From positions 892,501-956,500 of the forward strand of contig JAJLRJ010000001.1 in NCBI GenBank assembly GCA_024195265.1: a stretch of DNA of 64,000 bases, given 5' to 3'. The notes beneath the pieces are model-generated. The model had not been told where the DNA came from. It ran no database searches and saw nothing but the letters and a program-made list of their open reading frames with translations. The position numbers and the translations under genes are program-made. The DNA is from Dendrophyllia cribrosa. Taxonomy: Eukaryota; Cnidaria; Anthozoa; Scleractinia; Dendrophylliidae. Shown here piece after piece: positions 11,401 to 25,800 of this stretch (its first letter is position 1; each line of letters begins with the position of its first letter).

Positions 11401-14400
11401 CATCACGAAACATGAATGCGTACCATATTGCTTCGAGGAAAGAAAGATACACGCATTTTTGGGTTATTAATTATAGTTTATAAATGCATTTTTCTTTTTA
11501 GATGTCTTACACGTAATGGTATGCCAGAATGGTCGCCTACGTTAAGAGATCTTTCGATGTGCCAGAAAATTCTTATACCTATTACATTTGAACGTCAATG
11601 GCAGTCACTGACACATAGCTAATTTTAGGACTGATCTAACCGAATCTCTGTTTATAGACTAAGATTTCTTATGACAACTTGTTTCACTGAGATAGAAAAA
11701 TACAACATATGGCTGCAATTTCGTACTCATAATTAAACTGCAAAGCACTCAGTTGAGAGGGCAACAATACCTTCATTTTTAACGGCAATAAACAGAGGAG
11801 ATGGTACATTTATTCATTCTTATTTCCTACCGTGTCTCATAATATAAAGTTCAGCTGTGCACAAGATTTACGAGCGGCTTCTTTTGATCCTAAAAGTGTA
11901 ATTTCTTCTTTATAAAACCGCAAAATAAGTAATATTTACCTTAAGAAAGTTAGATAGCAATAACTCGTGATGTTATATGAGGAAAGTTTCACTTTATGTC
12001 ACAAACACGTTCGTTTTTAATTATGATTGGTCTAAATAAAACTATAAAATCCTTTAACTTTCCATGTTATAAAGCATGCAGATTCTGATTCTCACTATCA
12101 ATCACAATCATGGTATATCTGATATTCGATATTCTAGATAGATTGCTTTTAATTTAATTGTCAAACAGTTTAATTTTCTCCAGAGTTTTGCAATTCGTCT
12201 GACACTCTCTCCGTTTTTTACTGTTATCAGTTTAAAGGCATCTTCAAAACATACATTTATTATGAAACAATTTAATGTTTATTTACGAAATACAGATGTC
12301 TCACTTTCCGTGTTTCGAAAAAAGTTATGTTGACACGAGTGAACGTTTTGGAGAATATGATAAGCTGTGAAAACACGAGTCGAAGGAGAGTCTTCCAGAG
12401 TTGTTTTTTTAGTCTTACGAGTTTTTATTGAAGGTGTTAATTTCTAAAGAAAATGTGGTGCTGCGTCGGTGAGGGAGTGAAAAAACAAAAAAATTGGTTT
12501 TATCACTAAGTTGATTTGCTCTGACAAAGGGTTAGCGCAGGAAACGTCAGCTTTAGAATGTCTTTTCGGTGGCCAACTTGCCTTATCAAGACTCTCGTGA
12601 TCAAATCAGTTAATAAAACCAAATCCTACGAGTATTACCTGCATGTAAATTATGGATACAAGAAACCAAAATAAGATTTCAATTTCTTTTCTGAACATTT
12701 GTTATGTTTTTTATACAGTTATGTTAAAATTGTTTTTACCCACTCATACGTGCAAGTGTACGTATAGCAATCTCCCTTATTTCGTAAAAACATATTCGTC
12801 AATTCCTTATTTCTCTCCTGTCAACTGTGATTGGATAAGATTGACCACTTGACACGATAGTGCCAACTCGGCGTATAAAAATTCTATTACTTTATCCGAG
12901 ATTTTTATTAACGTTAAATTGCTCGTTATCCTGAAAACTAATTCCTATTTTCCTCAAAAAGGCTTTTGCTGCATTATTTACATGTAGATCTCTGAGTTCT
13001 TAGATTTTCTCATATATTTTAATATTAAACAGAGTCAATTATGGAGACATGTAGTATGGTTCTAACTTTTGAGTTTGTCAATGAAATCCTATGATATTAC
13101 CATTTAAATGAAACCTCTTCAGCCGTGCTTTTGCATCGTACCATTTGTTTTTCAATATTTTACAAAATGAAATTTGGGATTTTTCTTGAATTTTGATATT
13201 TGGCACTCTTGGAAGTTAAAAGATTAATAGACGGGTTATGCAGCAGCCCGATACATATTGCATGAAGTTCAAGAACACAGGTACTGAATGAATCATTTGA
13301 GCATAAATATAAAACCACATATGAACCCTCATAATGATAACGAATTCCCACTTATAGCTATCAGTCCGGCTTTCAGTGGTCGCAGTTGTAATATTTGTTA
13401 CCGGTCGATTAACACCCTAACACACACGCACATGATTCACACGGAATTCAGACCAAACAATTACACGGTCATGTATATGTTGTTTTAGCCGAGATATTCC
13501 GATTCTTCAGATTTGTTCCTTCTCAATGACCTTCACCTAGACAGTTAATCATTTCACTGACACGTAGAGAAAAAGTTGGATGGCAACAACTTATTCAATA
13601 CGAGTAATTCGTTGTAGAAACCATCGCGGCTTGCATTGGATATACAAAATGCTTGAAACGGAGCGAGTTATTTTAAACGAACTGTGTTGTAAAATACATT
13701 TACTTTTTCCCACTTACCAGCTCAATGATGTTCCAAATTTTCCAACGCCTAGATGCCCTCTTTTACAAGTTAAGTTGCGAGTTACTAAAATTTCTAGCTC
13801 TATAAGCTCCGAAAAGCGTCGTCAAAAACTAACTCCAAACAAAACTAGTGTTTTCGATGCTGACTGCAGATTTTCTATCTTTTCATGACACTTGACAGTC
13901 AATCAATTCGACTCATTAAAATAAATCGTGGCGTGGCTAGTCTTAATAACAATCAATGCTCTTTCTTCTACAAGCATCCAAAACCTCGTTGCTTTTGTCG
14001 CTCCATTGTAATCCGTTAAATTGAATAAAAAACATTACATTTTTGCCTTACAGACCGAGTATTTTGTGCTCCTTGCGTGCAAAGAATTTATGGTTTGTCA
14101 AAGTTTGGTGAAGTCTAATTAAATCCTTGTGGGAACTACGTCACTACGGCAAGACAAAATCTGATTAAAATATTCCGCCGATCACTTTTTGATTAAATTT
14201 CCAATTCCAATGATGTCAGTAAAGTAGATAAACGATTGAACACCTCAAGAGAGGTACAGAGGGTTCTTCCGTTCTTTATTGATGAAACCTTTATTCGAAT
14301 AAGTGATGTTTGTTCAGATCTTGGTAAGCCAAGGAAGCAAAACAAAACTGCAGTTTAAATTTATACTCCTCAACATACTTTCATTAAACGCACTGCGGCA

Positions 14401-15090
14401 GTAACCGAGGAAATGTTTTTCTTTGTAACCTTTGCCATTTTTAGGAGACAGTGCATTTCATGAATGATTCGAAAGAAGTAAGATTATGGGTCTTAAATCT
14501 CACCAAACCGTTGTTTAAACTTCGGCGAGAGCCTTTTCGCAGAACTTTCACAGTATGCGGACTGTATCAGCTTACTTTTAACTTGATAACATTAGATCGA
14601 ACTCCAGATTTAAAATAAACCTCATATATAATAATTATAGTTTCTATAACGGGCTCGGTATGGGAGCAAAAACTCGTAGAGTTTTTTTGTATTATGACCG
14701 TACGTAACGACAAGACGAAAAAAATACTTGCCGATGCTGTCACTACTGGCAAATTTAGAATATTCCAGAATTATATGTTATGTTATCCAACTTCCTATGT
14801 AGTGCATTTTTCCATAGAAGACAGCGATAAGAACTGAACGATAATGAATACGTGATATGATCTCGAGAATAGATTGAAAAATGACGGAATTTCACTGTCA
14901 AATGGAAATGAAAAAGTTTGATTGCCTTTCGCTTATTATAAGTTTTTCATTAGAAGGTTTGAATCCCAATCTCCGTTACAAATTTAAAAACTCAAACATC
15001 AATTGACAAGTGTCAAACAACAATAAGGCAAATGTATCGTGACCAAACAAAGTGGGGCATCCGTGTTCAAATTTCTCTTTTAGTACTTTT
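8448..15090. other. Long gene-poor stretch
   Basis: AT-rich DNA without exon-like frames that I can support. It includes an AT dinucleotide tract near 8540-8566, a GC-rich hairpin at about 8605-8660 (CTCGCTACGCTCGGGCC-type), a decayed CAGT-ended MITE near 8820-8970, and a dispersed-repeat copy at 13037-13220. Frames of 60-100 codons (10542, 11156 and 13580) have no recognisable motif and no splice support. Confidence 0.55.
13037..13220. repeat. Dispersed repeat, copy 1
   Basis: About 180 bp, starting AATTATGGAGACATGTAGT and ending GCACTCTTGGAAGTTAAA. It matches 35506-35679 in the same orientation with small indels. There are no terminal inverted repeats and no coding frame. Confidence 0.8.
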
Positions 15091-15093
15091 TAA

Positions 15094-15275
15094 AGGCTGG
15101 TTTTCACTAGCGCATAAGCATAAGCACAAGCCAACATAAGCAGACTCAGTAACGTGTTATTCATTAGTTCCAATTGTTTGAACAAAACAGAACAATAGGC
15201 ACTAATGATCAACATGTTACTGAGTCTGCGCATGTTGGCTTGTGCTTATGCTTATGCGCTAGTGAAAACCAGCCT
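15094..15275. mobile_element. PIF/Harbinger-type MITE, near-perfect palindrome
   Basis: The ends AGGCTGGTTTTCACTAGCGC are repeated in inverse at the right end, and the arms match almost base for base for about 65 bp. TAA stands just outside both ends (15091-15093 and 15276-15278), the 3-bp TWA duplication of PIF/Harbinger. The short central loop has no coding capacity. High arm identity implies a fairly recent insertion. Confidence 0.85.
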
Positions 15276-15639
15276 TAACAGCGTTTACCACTGATGACAC
15301 GCGACCCTTGGCTGACTTTTCCCCTTTAAATTATGAAAACTGGAGCAAACGTAACTTTTAGTGAAGGAGCATACGCTTAGCTTTTATTAAAATGATTAAA
15401 CTGTAGGAATTCATCGACAAAAGTTAGAACCACCATATACAGCGAGCATAATAAGCAGCATGGCAGGAAAGTGCTGTTCGATAGCTTTCAATACGTTAAT
15501 GTCACACTGCAGCAGTAGATCCACCCTGTACACTCAGCAAAATAAACAGTACCACATGCAGGAAAGTACTTTCCGCTCAATAGCGGCGGAAAAGGTTTGA
15601 GCCACCTCCTCGTGTAATATGGGTCGGATTTCGTGGACT

Positions 15640-15880
15640 TCCAAACTTCGTGGATTAATTCCATTGAAGTCGACCGTCGAGTTCAATAGATGTTACATGG
15701 AGTTCCATGTTTCCTCTATGGAAGCGTCCATGGAGTTCGTGGAGTTCCATGGAGCCTCCATTGAATTCTATGGAGTTCCATGAAGTATGGAACTTCCATG
15801 GATGTTGCATGAAATTAAAACATAAACGCCACCAGCTACACGGAACTCCATGGAAACGTCCATGGTGTTCCATGGAAAAG
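15640..15880. repeat. CCATGGA-rich cryptic repeat
   Basis: About fifteen spaced copies of TCCATGGA or one-base variants (GGAGTTCCATGG, TCCATGGAGTTCG) with loose 11-13 bp spacing on both strands. Each core is self-complementary, so it gives mirror frames on both strands (15655-15897 minus and 15707-15910 plus). These are not taken as genes. Confidence 0.75.
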
Positions 15881-17780
15881 AAAAAGATACAAGGCAAGCG
15901 AGAAATTTGAAGCGAATCATCTTGCCTTCTATATAAGAAGTACTACAGACTTCGTTTCCTTCACAGAAAAACAAACTTTCACGAACAGAATTGAATGTTT
16001 GCAAAAACTCACTCTCGCACTTCTTTTATTATTTTGTTTTGCCAAATCGACCTATCCACTTTTACAACAGCGAGGGCGATGGGAAACGACTCATTTTATT
16101 GCTATGTTCTAACTAGCAATATAGAAGACAGTCCACTCAGGAACCCAATTTACTAAATTTGCATGTATTCGATACAACTTCCGAGGACTGGTTAGGCGGA
16201 CCAGTCACTGATTTGTACATAGTAAGGAATTATTTCTCGAACTGACCAGCTGGACTAGTCAATTCGTAAACAGTATGCCCCATTCCGATGGTCTAGTACG
16301 AACAGGCACATTCTATTACGATCTGACCGATTATGCCGAACAGTTTACTGAACGATCGTCATCATAAGTAGAGATCTAATGGACAAATATTACAAGTCGT
16401 GGGAGCCGTAAGTCATGCGTTTCTCAAAATTCCTGATAATATTTCAGGCCCGAACTTTTTATGTGCAGAACGTTAATCGACATATTTCCCAAGTGTTATG
16501 AATTTTGAAAGCAAATGCGAAAATCTCATCATCAGGCTACTTTACATCGAAAATTACCGCCACTTGTAGTTGATAGAAACGAAACTAATAGCCTGCGCAA
16601 CACGAACATTTGGGGTGCGCGAATGCAAAGCATGCATTGTAAAAGCGTAAACGAAAAGCGCCTGTTACGCACAGGCAGAATGCTTTTAACAAGAGTTTTG
16701 AGAAACGCACGCCAAATAACACACACGCGAGAAGAGCGTCAAAATATTTATTTTAAAATTACATTCAGGCTAGTATTTCTTGTCTAATCACTGGGAAAAG
16801 CCATTCGAATGTTATACAAAATTTGCACTAACAATATTAAATAGCTCAATTACAGAATTCATGTTGCATTAAAAATAAATTACAAAACCCTTTATTTTAC
16901 ACACCACGCTATCCTCAACCCTGTTTTTTTCTAAGTCATTTATTATTGTTATCCTAGCCTCTGATTCACGGTTCAACATTTTGTTGATCAACACTTAACA
17001 TGTGTTGCGACTGCTGTTCAACAAATGTTGAGTAGTGTATCACGCCATGTTTAATGCTGAAATAGGCCATTCAACATGTTAATCGTTGTTAAACAAAAAT
17101 AGAGACAGACTTTATTTCTGGTTAAAAATTCTAAAAACTATAAGTCGAAAGGTTATAGTTTTTAAAAGTTTGTAAAATTTTTAACCAGAGAACGTTTTTT
17201 CACTTTTCAATTATTATGAATCCTGGTTACGGATCTTCAATTTTCTAAGGCTCTATTCCGTTCAACAAGTTGCAACAAGGGCGGCATACTTCCATCTCCA
17301 AAGAAGTAAGTATTAACTCAAAGCTGCTACCGAGACAGTAACCTATTCTTCTTAAATCATGTTTCCCTTCATTAGTGATTTTTGTTGTTTTTATCTTACA
17401 TTTTCCAAATTTTTTAACACTTTTTACTGTATACATTACTTCATTCTTGCCATTTTTCACTATCCGTCAAAGGCTACAAAAAGAAGTTACAGCTACAATG
17501 TATAGATGTTTTCCCGTTCAATTTACCTAGAAGAATTAGAGGCAATGTTGATTTTTAAAACTATTAACATTATGTGCTAAGTTGAATTTCCCATATTCAT
17601 GAAAAAAAAAGAACCCTGAAATTTGTCACATCTACCATTTTTTGTACACTCAACAAAAATACTGAGGGGCAGTGTCACGGGAATTTGATTTTTTTTTATA
17701 TATTATATATTAACAGAAAAGAAAAATAGTGGTCCAGTTTTGTGATAAATCACCACGCGAGTATACCAAAACTGTTGATG
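15881..17780. other. Intergenic stretch with small palindromes
   Basis: No gene supported. TTCAACATGTTGA-type palindromic blocks lie at about 16970-17095. A small hairpin, TCTGGTTAAAAATTCTAAAA and its inverse, spans about 17119-17192. The minus frame at 17245-17460 is Lys-rich and has no known motif. Part of this region may be MGAT2 3' flank. Confidence 0.5.
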
Positions 17781-17788
17781 CCAGAATG

Positions 17789-17862
17789 CCTTTAGAGTGC
17801 CTCTAGAGTGCCTCTAGAATGCCTCTAGAGTGTCGTTAGAGTGCCTCCAGAGTGCCTCTAGT
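17789..17862. repeat. Minisatellite, AGAGTGCCTCT unit
   Basis: About six or seven imperfect copies of an 11-bp unit (variants GAATGCCTCT, GTGTCGTTAG). Confidence 0.85.
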
Positions 17863-18281
17863 CATAGACGCACTGGGTCTGAATGAATTGCAACTTGAAG
17901 AAAGGTTCTGATACTTTTGTTTCCAAAATGGGCTACAACAGACCACAGTTTATTCCACTTTCACGAATTAGTTGATTACTTTCTTATAATGCTATAGATT
18001 ATTTTGTAAATGAGTAGAGGTATCGAAGCATGGGTTTGACCACAAAAACTCAAAATCCCTCTGACACTGCCCGTACAAGCTAACACATATTATTAATTAT
18101 TCTACATTTGAAGTACAAATAAATTGTAACATTCCTTAAAGGCTCAATTCAATATATCAAAATTCACACTGATAGAGAGGTCTAGATCACACAAACAAAC
18201 AAACAAACAAAATGAATGCATGTTAATTAATTTTCCTTGTTCCTGTCCTCTATCTAGGCCTCACTATCATGACTCCACAGG

Positions 18282-19850
18282 TCACCTGCTATGCATCAAC
18301 CGAAAACAAAGTGCATGATCTCTGGAGTCACCCCACCCCCCATTGGGACTAATCTTTGATACTTTGCCAGTGTTCCCAGGTTGGATATCTACAGTGGATG
18401 GATAAAAGTTGTTTGAATTCCTGTCGATGATTGACTGATACTTGTTGACTGTAGCTTCAATGTTGCAATCTGTCTTCTTGTGATGCAAACCACTGCAAAG
18501 GCAATATTTTAAACATTTTTATTTACAGTCAAACCTTCCATAAGTGTTGGCTCATAATGCCAAGCCAAAATGGTCACTTATGGGAGGTCAGATCACAGGG
18601 TTCTTAACTTTGAAACACATAAACCAGCTGGAATCTAATGGTGTGTTCCTTTGGGATGATCCGGATCCGGATCACTGATCCAAGATCACTCGGATCATGT
18701 TGCATCAAAGGAACCGATGAATCCTTGTCCAGAGTGGATTCATTGGTTCCTTTGATGCTTCATGATCTGAGTGATCTTGGATCAGTGATCCGGATCCAGA
18801 TCATCCCAAAGGAACTCACCCTTAATGTACAAATCATCTACCTTATTCTTACTTATTTTTGCGCATACTTAATTTCGCAAAAATGTGGGAGCTGTATTTT
18901 GCGAGTATTAATTTTTGCGATTCCAGGAAAAAAAGTAAACAAAAGTGTATTTAATTTCGCGGTTTTGCCATTTCTTTTATCTCCAAAGCTCTAAAAGAAT
19001 GTTCAAAAATAGCTATATAGAATACATTAAATTTTAAAGGGTACTAGCTTCTGGAAATTAAATCTAAATGCCTAATTAAATCTAAATACAAGGAGCCTTT
19101 AATGACTGTACCAAAGAGGTTTTGGCTGATCTACAAGGTGGCTGAAGATAAAAGTGAATCAGAGGAAGAGTGCTAGACGAAATCAAGATCAGAAAGGAAT
19201 GATTCTTAAGAATTTTAAGGACAGAAGTGACAGTTTTAATTCAGGACGATTACCAACAAGTCTGTGATTCACAACCTTTATAATTTATGTATTATTTTCT
19301 TATGTAATATGGTTTTAAATTTCACCATTTTAATTTTTGCGCGAGCATCAATTTTCATGATTTTTTTCAATGCCTAAAATCGTGAAATTTAGCACGCATG
19401 AAATTTAGTAAGAATAAGGTATTAGACGTAAAATAATTTTTCCCATACTGTCAAGAATACAAGCAATCAGAAAGCTGGGAAGCCATTGCATATTAAATTG
19501 AGTCTGTGGAGTAAAAGCATGCAACATGTGAGGAACACATAATCACATGCTTATATCCCCTCTCTTTCTGGTAACTAGTACTTTTCAGGGGTTCTGTTCT
19601 GTTTACAACTTTTCGAATGTGGAGATTTTCAAGAATTCGTCCATTTTTATCAGGAGATAATTATATTAATATAACAGTTAAGCTAAAATTTACCATTCTC
19701 CAAGATGAAACACTCTGGGTCCCTTGAGAATAAGTGACTTGAACGGCTGCTGCAGACATGATACGCTCATCTTCATTAATGACCAGTCCCAGTTATATTC
19801 ATCATAACTCTTGCAAAACACCTGCAATATTATCAAATCAAGTTATAATT

Positions 19851-19899
<49 letters not shown>

Positions 19900-22800
19900 T
19901 TCTTTCATCAGGGAGCCCACTCACAATGGTGATTTTCAGTGAGGCTCTGAGAACATACACAGAAAAGTAATAAAAATATTAATAAACAGCAAAGAAAAAG
20001 TATACAGATATATAAATATAAAATATAATCAAAGGCTCCTAAGAGCCAACCCGTGAATAAGAAAATAATGCTAACGTGTAACGCAATATTGCGGAAAGCT
20101 TATGTTTTCACACTGAAATGGTTCAATTTTTTTTAAAATTAAACATAAGGATTTTTGACAAACGCAAAAAGAAAAATCCAGTAAATCACTTACATAATGT
20201 TCAGTCCGAAGAAGAAAGAAAAAAAAAGAAGAAAAAAAAAAGAAAAAAAAGGGGGTCCCGATTGAAACTTGAACCTCGGACCGTCCAGCTGTCATTCCGC
20301 GCACTAATCCACTCGGCCATTGAGATCACCGACTTGGAACAGGATAAATTTAATTACTTCAAGGTAGATACGCATCAAAACACGTGTCTCAGTTGAAAAA
20401 TCCTTTTAGATCAATTTTAATGTTGCTTCAAACACTCATTAATAATTCATAAGCATATTAGCCTATCACATGACATAAATCCGTCATGTTCATGGATCTT
20501 TATACCTGGTAATCTATGGTCATTCTGAAAAGCCTGGTGGCGGATTTGATTTCAGTCCTTATGTTGGTAGTAATTATTCAGGATTCTTAGTACAACAAAT
20601 GGTGACTTTAATATTTTCGTTCAGTACTGTTTTACGATATGTAGCCTTTTGCCATTCTATATGGAATCTTCTCAAACAAAATTAGCAACCAACAGTTTAG
20701 CATAATAAGCCGTTATTTGAATGACACCAGCGCCCACGTGCAAATTGGTAGGTAAGCGAGTGGTTCAGAATCGATGTAAGCTGCTTATTTCTACTTGTTC
20801 ACTGCCACTGAATAAAAATTGTCAGACATTTTTCCACTGTACCTGTCAACTTTGGTATAGCATTTTTCATGGATTATTTTTTTCCTCAGATTTTTAAAAT
20901 CCCAAAAACGTTCGACAGTTACCAGGAAGCCATGGTCACCTTGTTGAAGTCAGTGTGGCAAATGTACTGTATGCTAATCAGTCTACTTGTTTTTCTCGTA
21001 TGCTAATATCCTCTTTGCACAAAAAGCACATTTGTTTGATCTCCAGAGGGACACGCTTTTGGCGGTTCTTGTTTGAAGCCGTTCAAAACACTCACAGCAT
21101 GTGTTTTATCAAGTCTAAAAATTCTCGCGCTTCGCGCTCGAATTTTTACACTTGATAAAACACTGCTGTTCGTGTTTTAAACATTACATTAAAGACTCCA
21201 AATGCAAAAAATCTTTAAGCTTATTGTTGTTTATATTATTTATTTGTTTACAAAAATTAGTTAATATTGTTATCACTGGATTCACACTGTTCTTGTAATA
21301 AAATGCATTCGTAACAAAGCATTACATCACTAAGTATACAGCTGATGGAAGGAGCGAGTGAGTAAGCGAGTGAGTGCTCATTTGCATATCTGTCTCTGTT
21401 ACTGATAACCCATTCATTACGCATGCGCATAATCACGGGTTAAAAAGGAAATATAATATATATGTTGTGGTTTAAATTTTTCTTTGGTTTAAAAATTTTC
21501 AAACCAGTTTGATTTTTGATTTTCCTTTGTCTCAGATTCATTATCATAATCTGACACAAAAGAAAACAAAAATTGAACTGGTTTAAAAAATTTTAAACCA
21601 AAGAAAAATTTGAACCACAACATATATAAGTAAAAATAAAAACTAGGGTACAAGTAAAAAAATGAAAATGGTATATAAAACTATAATAAAAAGTTTAAGT
21701 ATTACTTCTAGCTAGCTTAAAACAGTTGATAGATAAAGTTCTGATTTGTTCAGGGAGACTGTTCCAATCATCAATGCAGTGACACACAAGGCGGTTCTGT
21801 TCTAGAATGTGGCTTGCATAGATTGCTCTTATTGCGGGTGTTATAGTTATGTTCTTCTGAAAATATACCTCAAGTAACTCCACACCTATGTTACAAATCA
21901 AAAATTCTCCTTTTCTGGAGAGTTGTGCAAAAAGGTTTTCATACTTTCCGGTGATATAAGTTGATCAGACTTTTTGAGCCTCGAAATTAAGATTTTTTTT
22001 ATTAGAGGTGTATAACGTGGAACAAGATTCTTTAACTTTAGATGATGTGTAGAAAAGTGAGTCTTATCTGTCTAACAGAGCAACCAGAGTGCCTCCAAAC
22101 CCAAAAATCAAATTGAACAATCTGCATCGAACACGTAACGCACGAACGCGAGTGTCGTGATTATAAATTGTGAAATTTAGCCTCAAATTGTCAAAATACC
22201 TGTGTTAAAACAGTGCTCACTATCTTTGTCAGAGATTTCGAAGCTTTTGGCAATGAAGGAACACCGAAGATGAACGAAAGAAGCCAAAGAAAAGTAAACA
22301 AGCGGCCATCTTGGTTAACCTAAGTAGTGGTAATCAGGCTAAATAAAAACATGGGCTCAAGAAATTTGCATGGTTACCATGCTCGTTTCGGCCTGAACGA
22401 ATGGCGGGCAAACAAACGTAGCTGCGCTGAAAACTAAAACTACTGAAACTGTGGTTTTTTTTTTTTCAATACACGATGATTTGATGGATAGAAGCAAAGT
22501 CTAGCTCACGTTTTGTGGAGCCAATTCCTGACTTACGTTTTTATTTTAAAGAACTTTCCCCCCCCCCCCCCCCCCCCAAATTTGAGCTTCAGGTGCAGCT
22601 TATCTACGAGTGCGGCTTACACACCGGTGTTTACGGTATATGTACTAGAAAACCTTGGACCATATTTTAGTGTTTGTTAACCACAAATACTTTTCTTTTT
22701 TCTCAAGCCTTTGATAATGTTTAGTTTTACATAACTCTGCCTAATTTTATCCAAAGTTTCTTTTTAATTCCAATATTGAAAGGTGCTGTTGAGCTGTTGG

Positions 22801-25800
22801 GAAATGGCACATTATAAATTTGTTATTATTATTATTGTTATTATTATAAGGCATTTACCGACAAACATGTAGTTTGCTTCTGCATTCATTTAGTGTTACA
22901 ATGACTTGGTGACCACATGATCACTTACATGCATGCAATCTAACAATTTCTTTGGCAGAGCATGAAAGAAAGTGTCTTAAGTTTTTAAATAATGAAATGT
23001 TATCTTGCATGGTCCTTCATCAAACTGTTTGATAGTACATGTAATGCTGCAGGTTATAATCACCACGAATATTTATTGCAATCAAACACATTCCTTAACA
23101 AGGAGAAGTCTAACGAATTAATGCATACATGTGTAAAACACTTGTCTCTGTACCTCACTACATTTCTTGATTTTGTTCCAAGTGGTTCTGTCAAATGCTA
23201 GTCCCATGTTATGCTCATGTGAATGCCAATTAGAAAGTTCTGCCTGGAAAATACACAATTTATTTGTAAGCATATTAATTAAGGACATACATACATAATC
23301 TTTATTTCAACACAGTGTCTCCTTCATACAGATGCTCTTCCTGAGAAATCAGACTTTGAGATAACAATGTTGAAATATCACCTGTTGAAACCCTGTTTTG
23401 CAATGAACTGTCTTTCATTTAATTAATGAGGTCTGCACTACTAAGTTTTACCTTTAACATCATCATCATCCGTCCACTCTAACACAATATTTGAGATGGG
23501 CCCTGTGTCTGACACTCCACACGTCCCTATCACCCAACAGGCTAGCAAGCTCTTCCCTAGACTCCACCTCTGCATCTTCCATTAAAATACTGAGCAACGT
23601 CTTTGCAGGGCGTCCAGGATATCGTCTGTCATGCATTGGTTCACATACTACCACCTTGCTGGCGGGCAGTTCAGGGTGCCGATGGTAGTGCCCTGCAACT
23701 GCAGACGACGTTCCTTCACCTTCTCACACAATTTTGGAATAGGGCCCTACAACTCCTCGTTGGTCATATATTCTTTCCAGTTGACATTCTGCAGTATAGC
23801 ACCCATCAAGGGATTTTTCATTGCTTTGGTGAGGGTCCAGGCCTCACACCCATAGAGCAGGATTGTTTCAATTGATGCCCGGAAGAGCCTTGACAACTGA
23901 GAAGACCAGATTTTCATAGAGAGCCTTCCAGGAGAGTGCTTTCTGAACCTTAATGTCATTCTCTGTGCACTGCATCCTCGACCCCAGGTACCTAAAGTCA
24001 TCCACTTCATCAAGTGGGATGCCATCCTTGGTTTTGAGAGGGTTGTGCTTGCTTCAGGCAACTACAAAAACTTGCTTTTTGCATAAAGCTCAAGCACTGG
24101 GTACCCTGGAGCTCAGCCTTGCAGTGTAACTGTTTTTTTCTTTTTTTAGTCTTAATGTGAATAACTGATGAAGTTACTGAAACCAGCCTCTTAAAAAAAG
24201 AAACAATGAAAGTAAATTGCACTTACCACATTTTGAGCTCCATTTACCACATAATTATCTACATTTTTGTATGTACCAAGAGTGATGAGATCACAATTAT
24301 CACTACATCCACTGCAGCAAAATAAAACATTTGAAACAAGGATCATAAAAAAAAAATGAATTAAATAATTCATTCATTATTAATTTAAAGAACAACATAT
24401 TGAAACACAAACAGTGCCAATGGAAAATGTTCAGCCTTTGAATTTAGTATTCACTTATATCGTTTTACTATGTGTTATATTCTAATGGCCTCTCCACTCA
24501 ACCAAATAAAAAAAAAACATTTATCATGCAAATAGGCAACTGCTGGGGGGGGGCTTTAGCCCCTCCACTTTCAAGCATAAAGCACTCTCTTTCAAGCCCC
24601 CCCCCCCCCCCCCCCCCCCCCGACCAATTGAAAATATGCTCCGCCGTCCTTGGATATATGAAGATACATGTCCCTGTTGCCTTAGCATTAATTTTCTTTC
24701 TTTCAATAATAATGGTACCAGCCATAGCCGACATGTACATGTTGTAAGGTTATAACAGGTATTGATGCTTTAAAGAACTATTGACTAAAACCATTGCTAC
24801 TAACCTCATTTTTTTATCGTACAACAATCTTAACATATGATAGAAGTCTGGGCTAACATAATAGTCTTCTTCAAGGAACAACACTGGTCCCACATAGGCT
24901 TTTGTTGCATTCAACATGTCAAATACTTTATTTATCTAAAGAGGAAGCAATGTTGATCAGTGTGTAAATACATGTACTGTTAGTAGCAAGTAAAGCAGAC
25001 GTCACGGAATACAATTTATTGTTTGCAGCTACTTTACATGTACATGTAAATGTACATGTAGTTGCATCCACATAACCTCACTTACAGATGACACTTACAG
25101 TACAGATGAAAAAGTCACAAAAACAAGCAAGGGAAAGTTTTTACAACCAGGTGGCTCACAACTGCCTGGGCTCAATGTGGTTTCTGTACCTAAGGTGCCT
25201 TATCACTCCCTGTTGGGTGAGCTGCTAGTCCATCACAACATACATATGTATGTTGGACAGTACCCATTGATGCACCTGGATAGAGAGAAAGTTTCATATC
25301 TCTACATGTATAAGGAAACAACATGACGGCACAAGACTTGAACAACCAACCTTCAAGTTGAAAGTTTGATGCGCGAACCATCAGACCACCGTACCCCCGT
25401 AAAAGGTAAAAAGGTAAAAGGTAAAAGCCGGTAAAGTGTGGGCACTAGAGTGGGAGTGCCATGCCCATTAAGTCCTTCAGATTGAAAGTCTGGCATAAAG
25501 TCAACCAGAAGATCATCATATCTCCACTGGTCATAATTAAACATGTAATTACTATATTTACTGTGCATACCTTCCACCACCAGTGATGTTTAGTCACGGT
25601 ATACTTTGACTCTCTGTAGTGACCAAACATGTCTGGTGACTCAGCATTGTTACAACCAATTTCTCTGGCTCTAAACATTGAATTTTGGACAAGAAAGAAA
25701 ATCACTTTTACTATATTAATTATAAAATATCATATTATCATATTAGCGGAGCGGAGCTCCATACTCATAGAACCTATGCTGTCATTTTTCATAGTCATGG

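Noticed and set aside
15655..15910. Trp/His/Met-rich frames on both strands
   Set aside because: Mirror translation of CCATGGA repeats.
24472..24747. Frames across the poly(C) tract in MGAT2 intron 4
   Set aside because: Homopolymer product within a confirmed intron.
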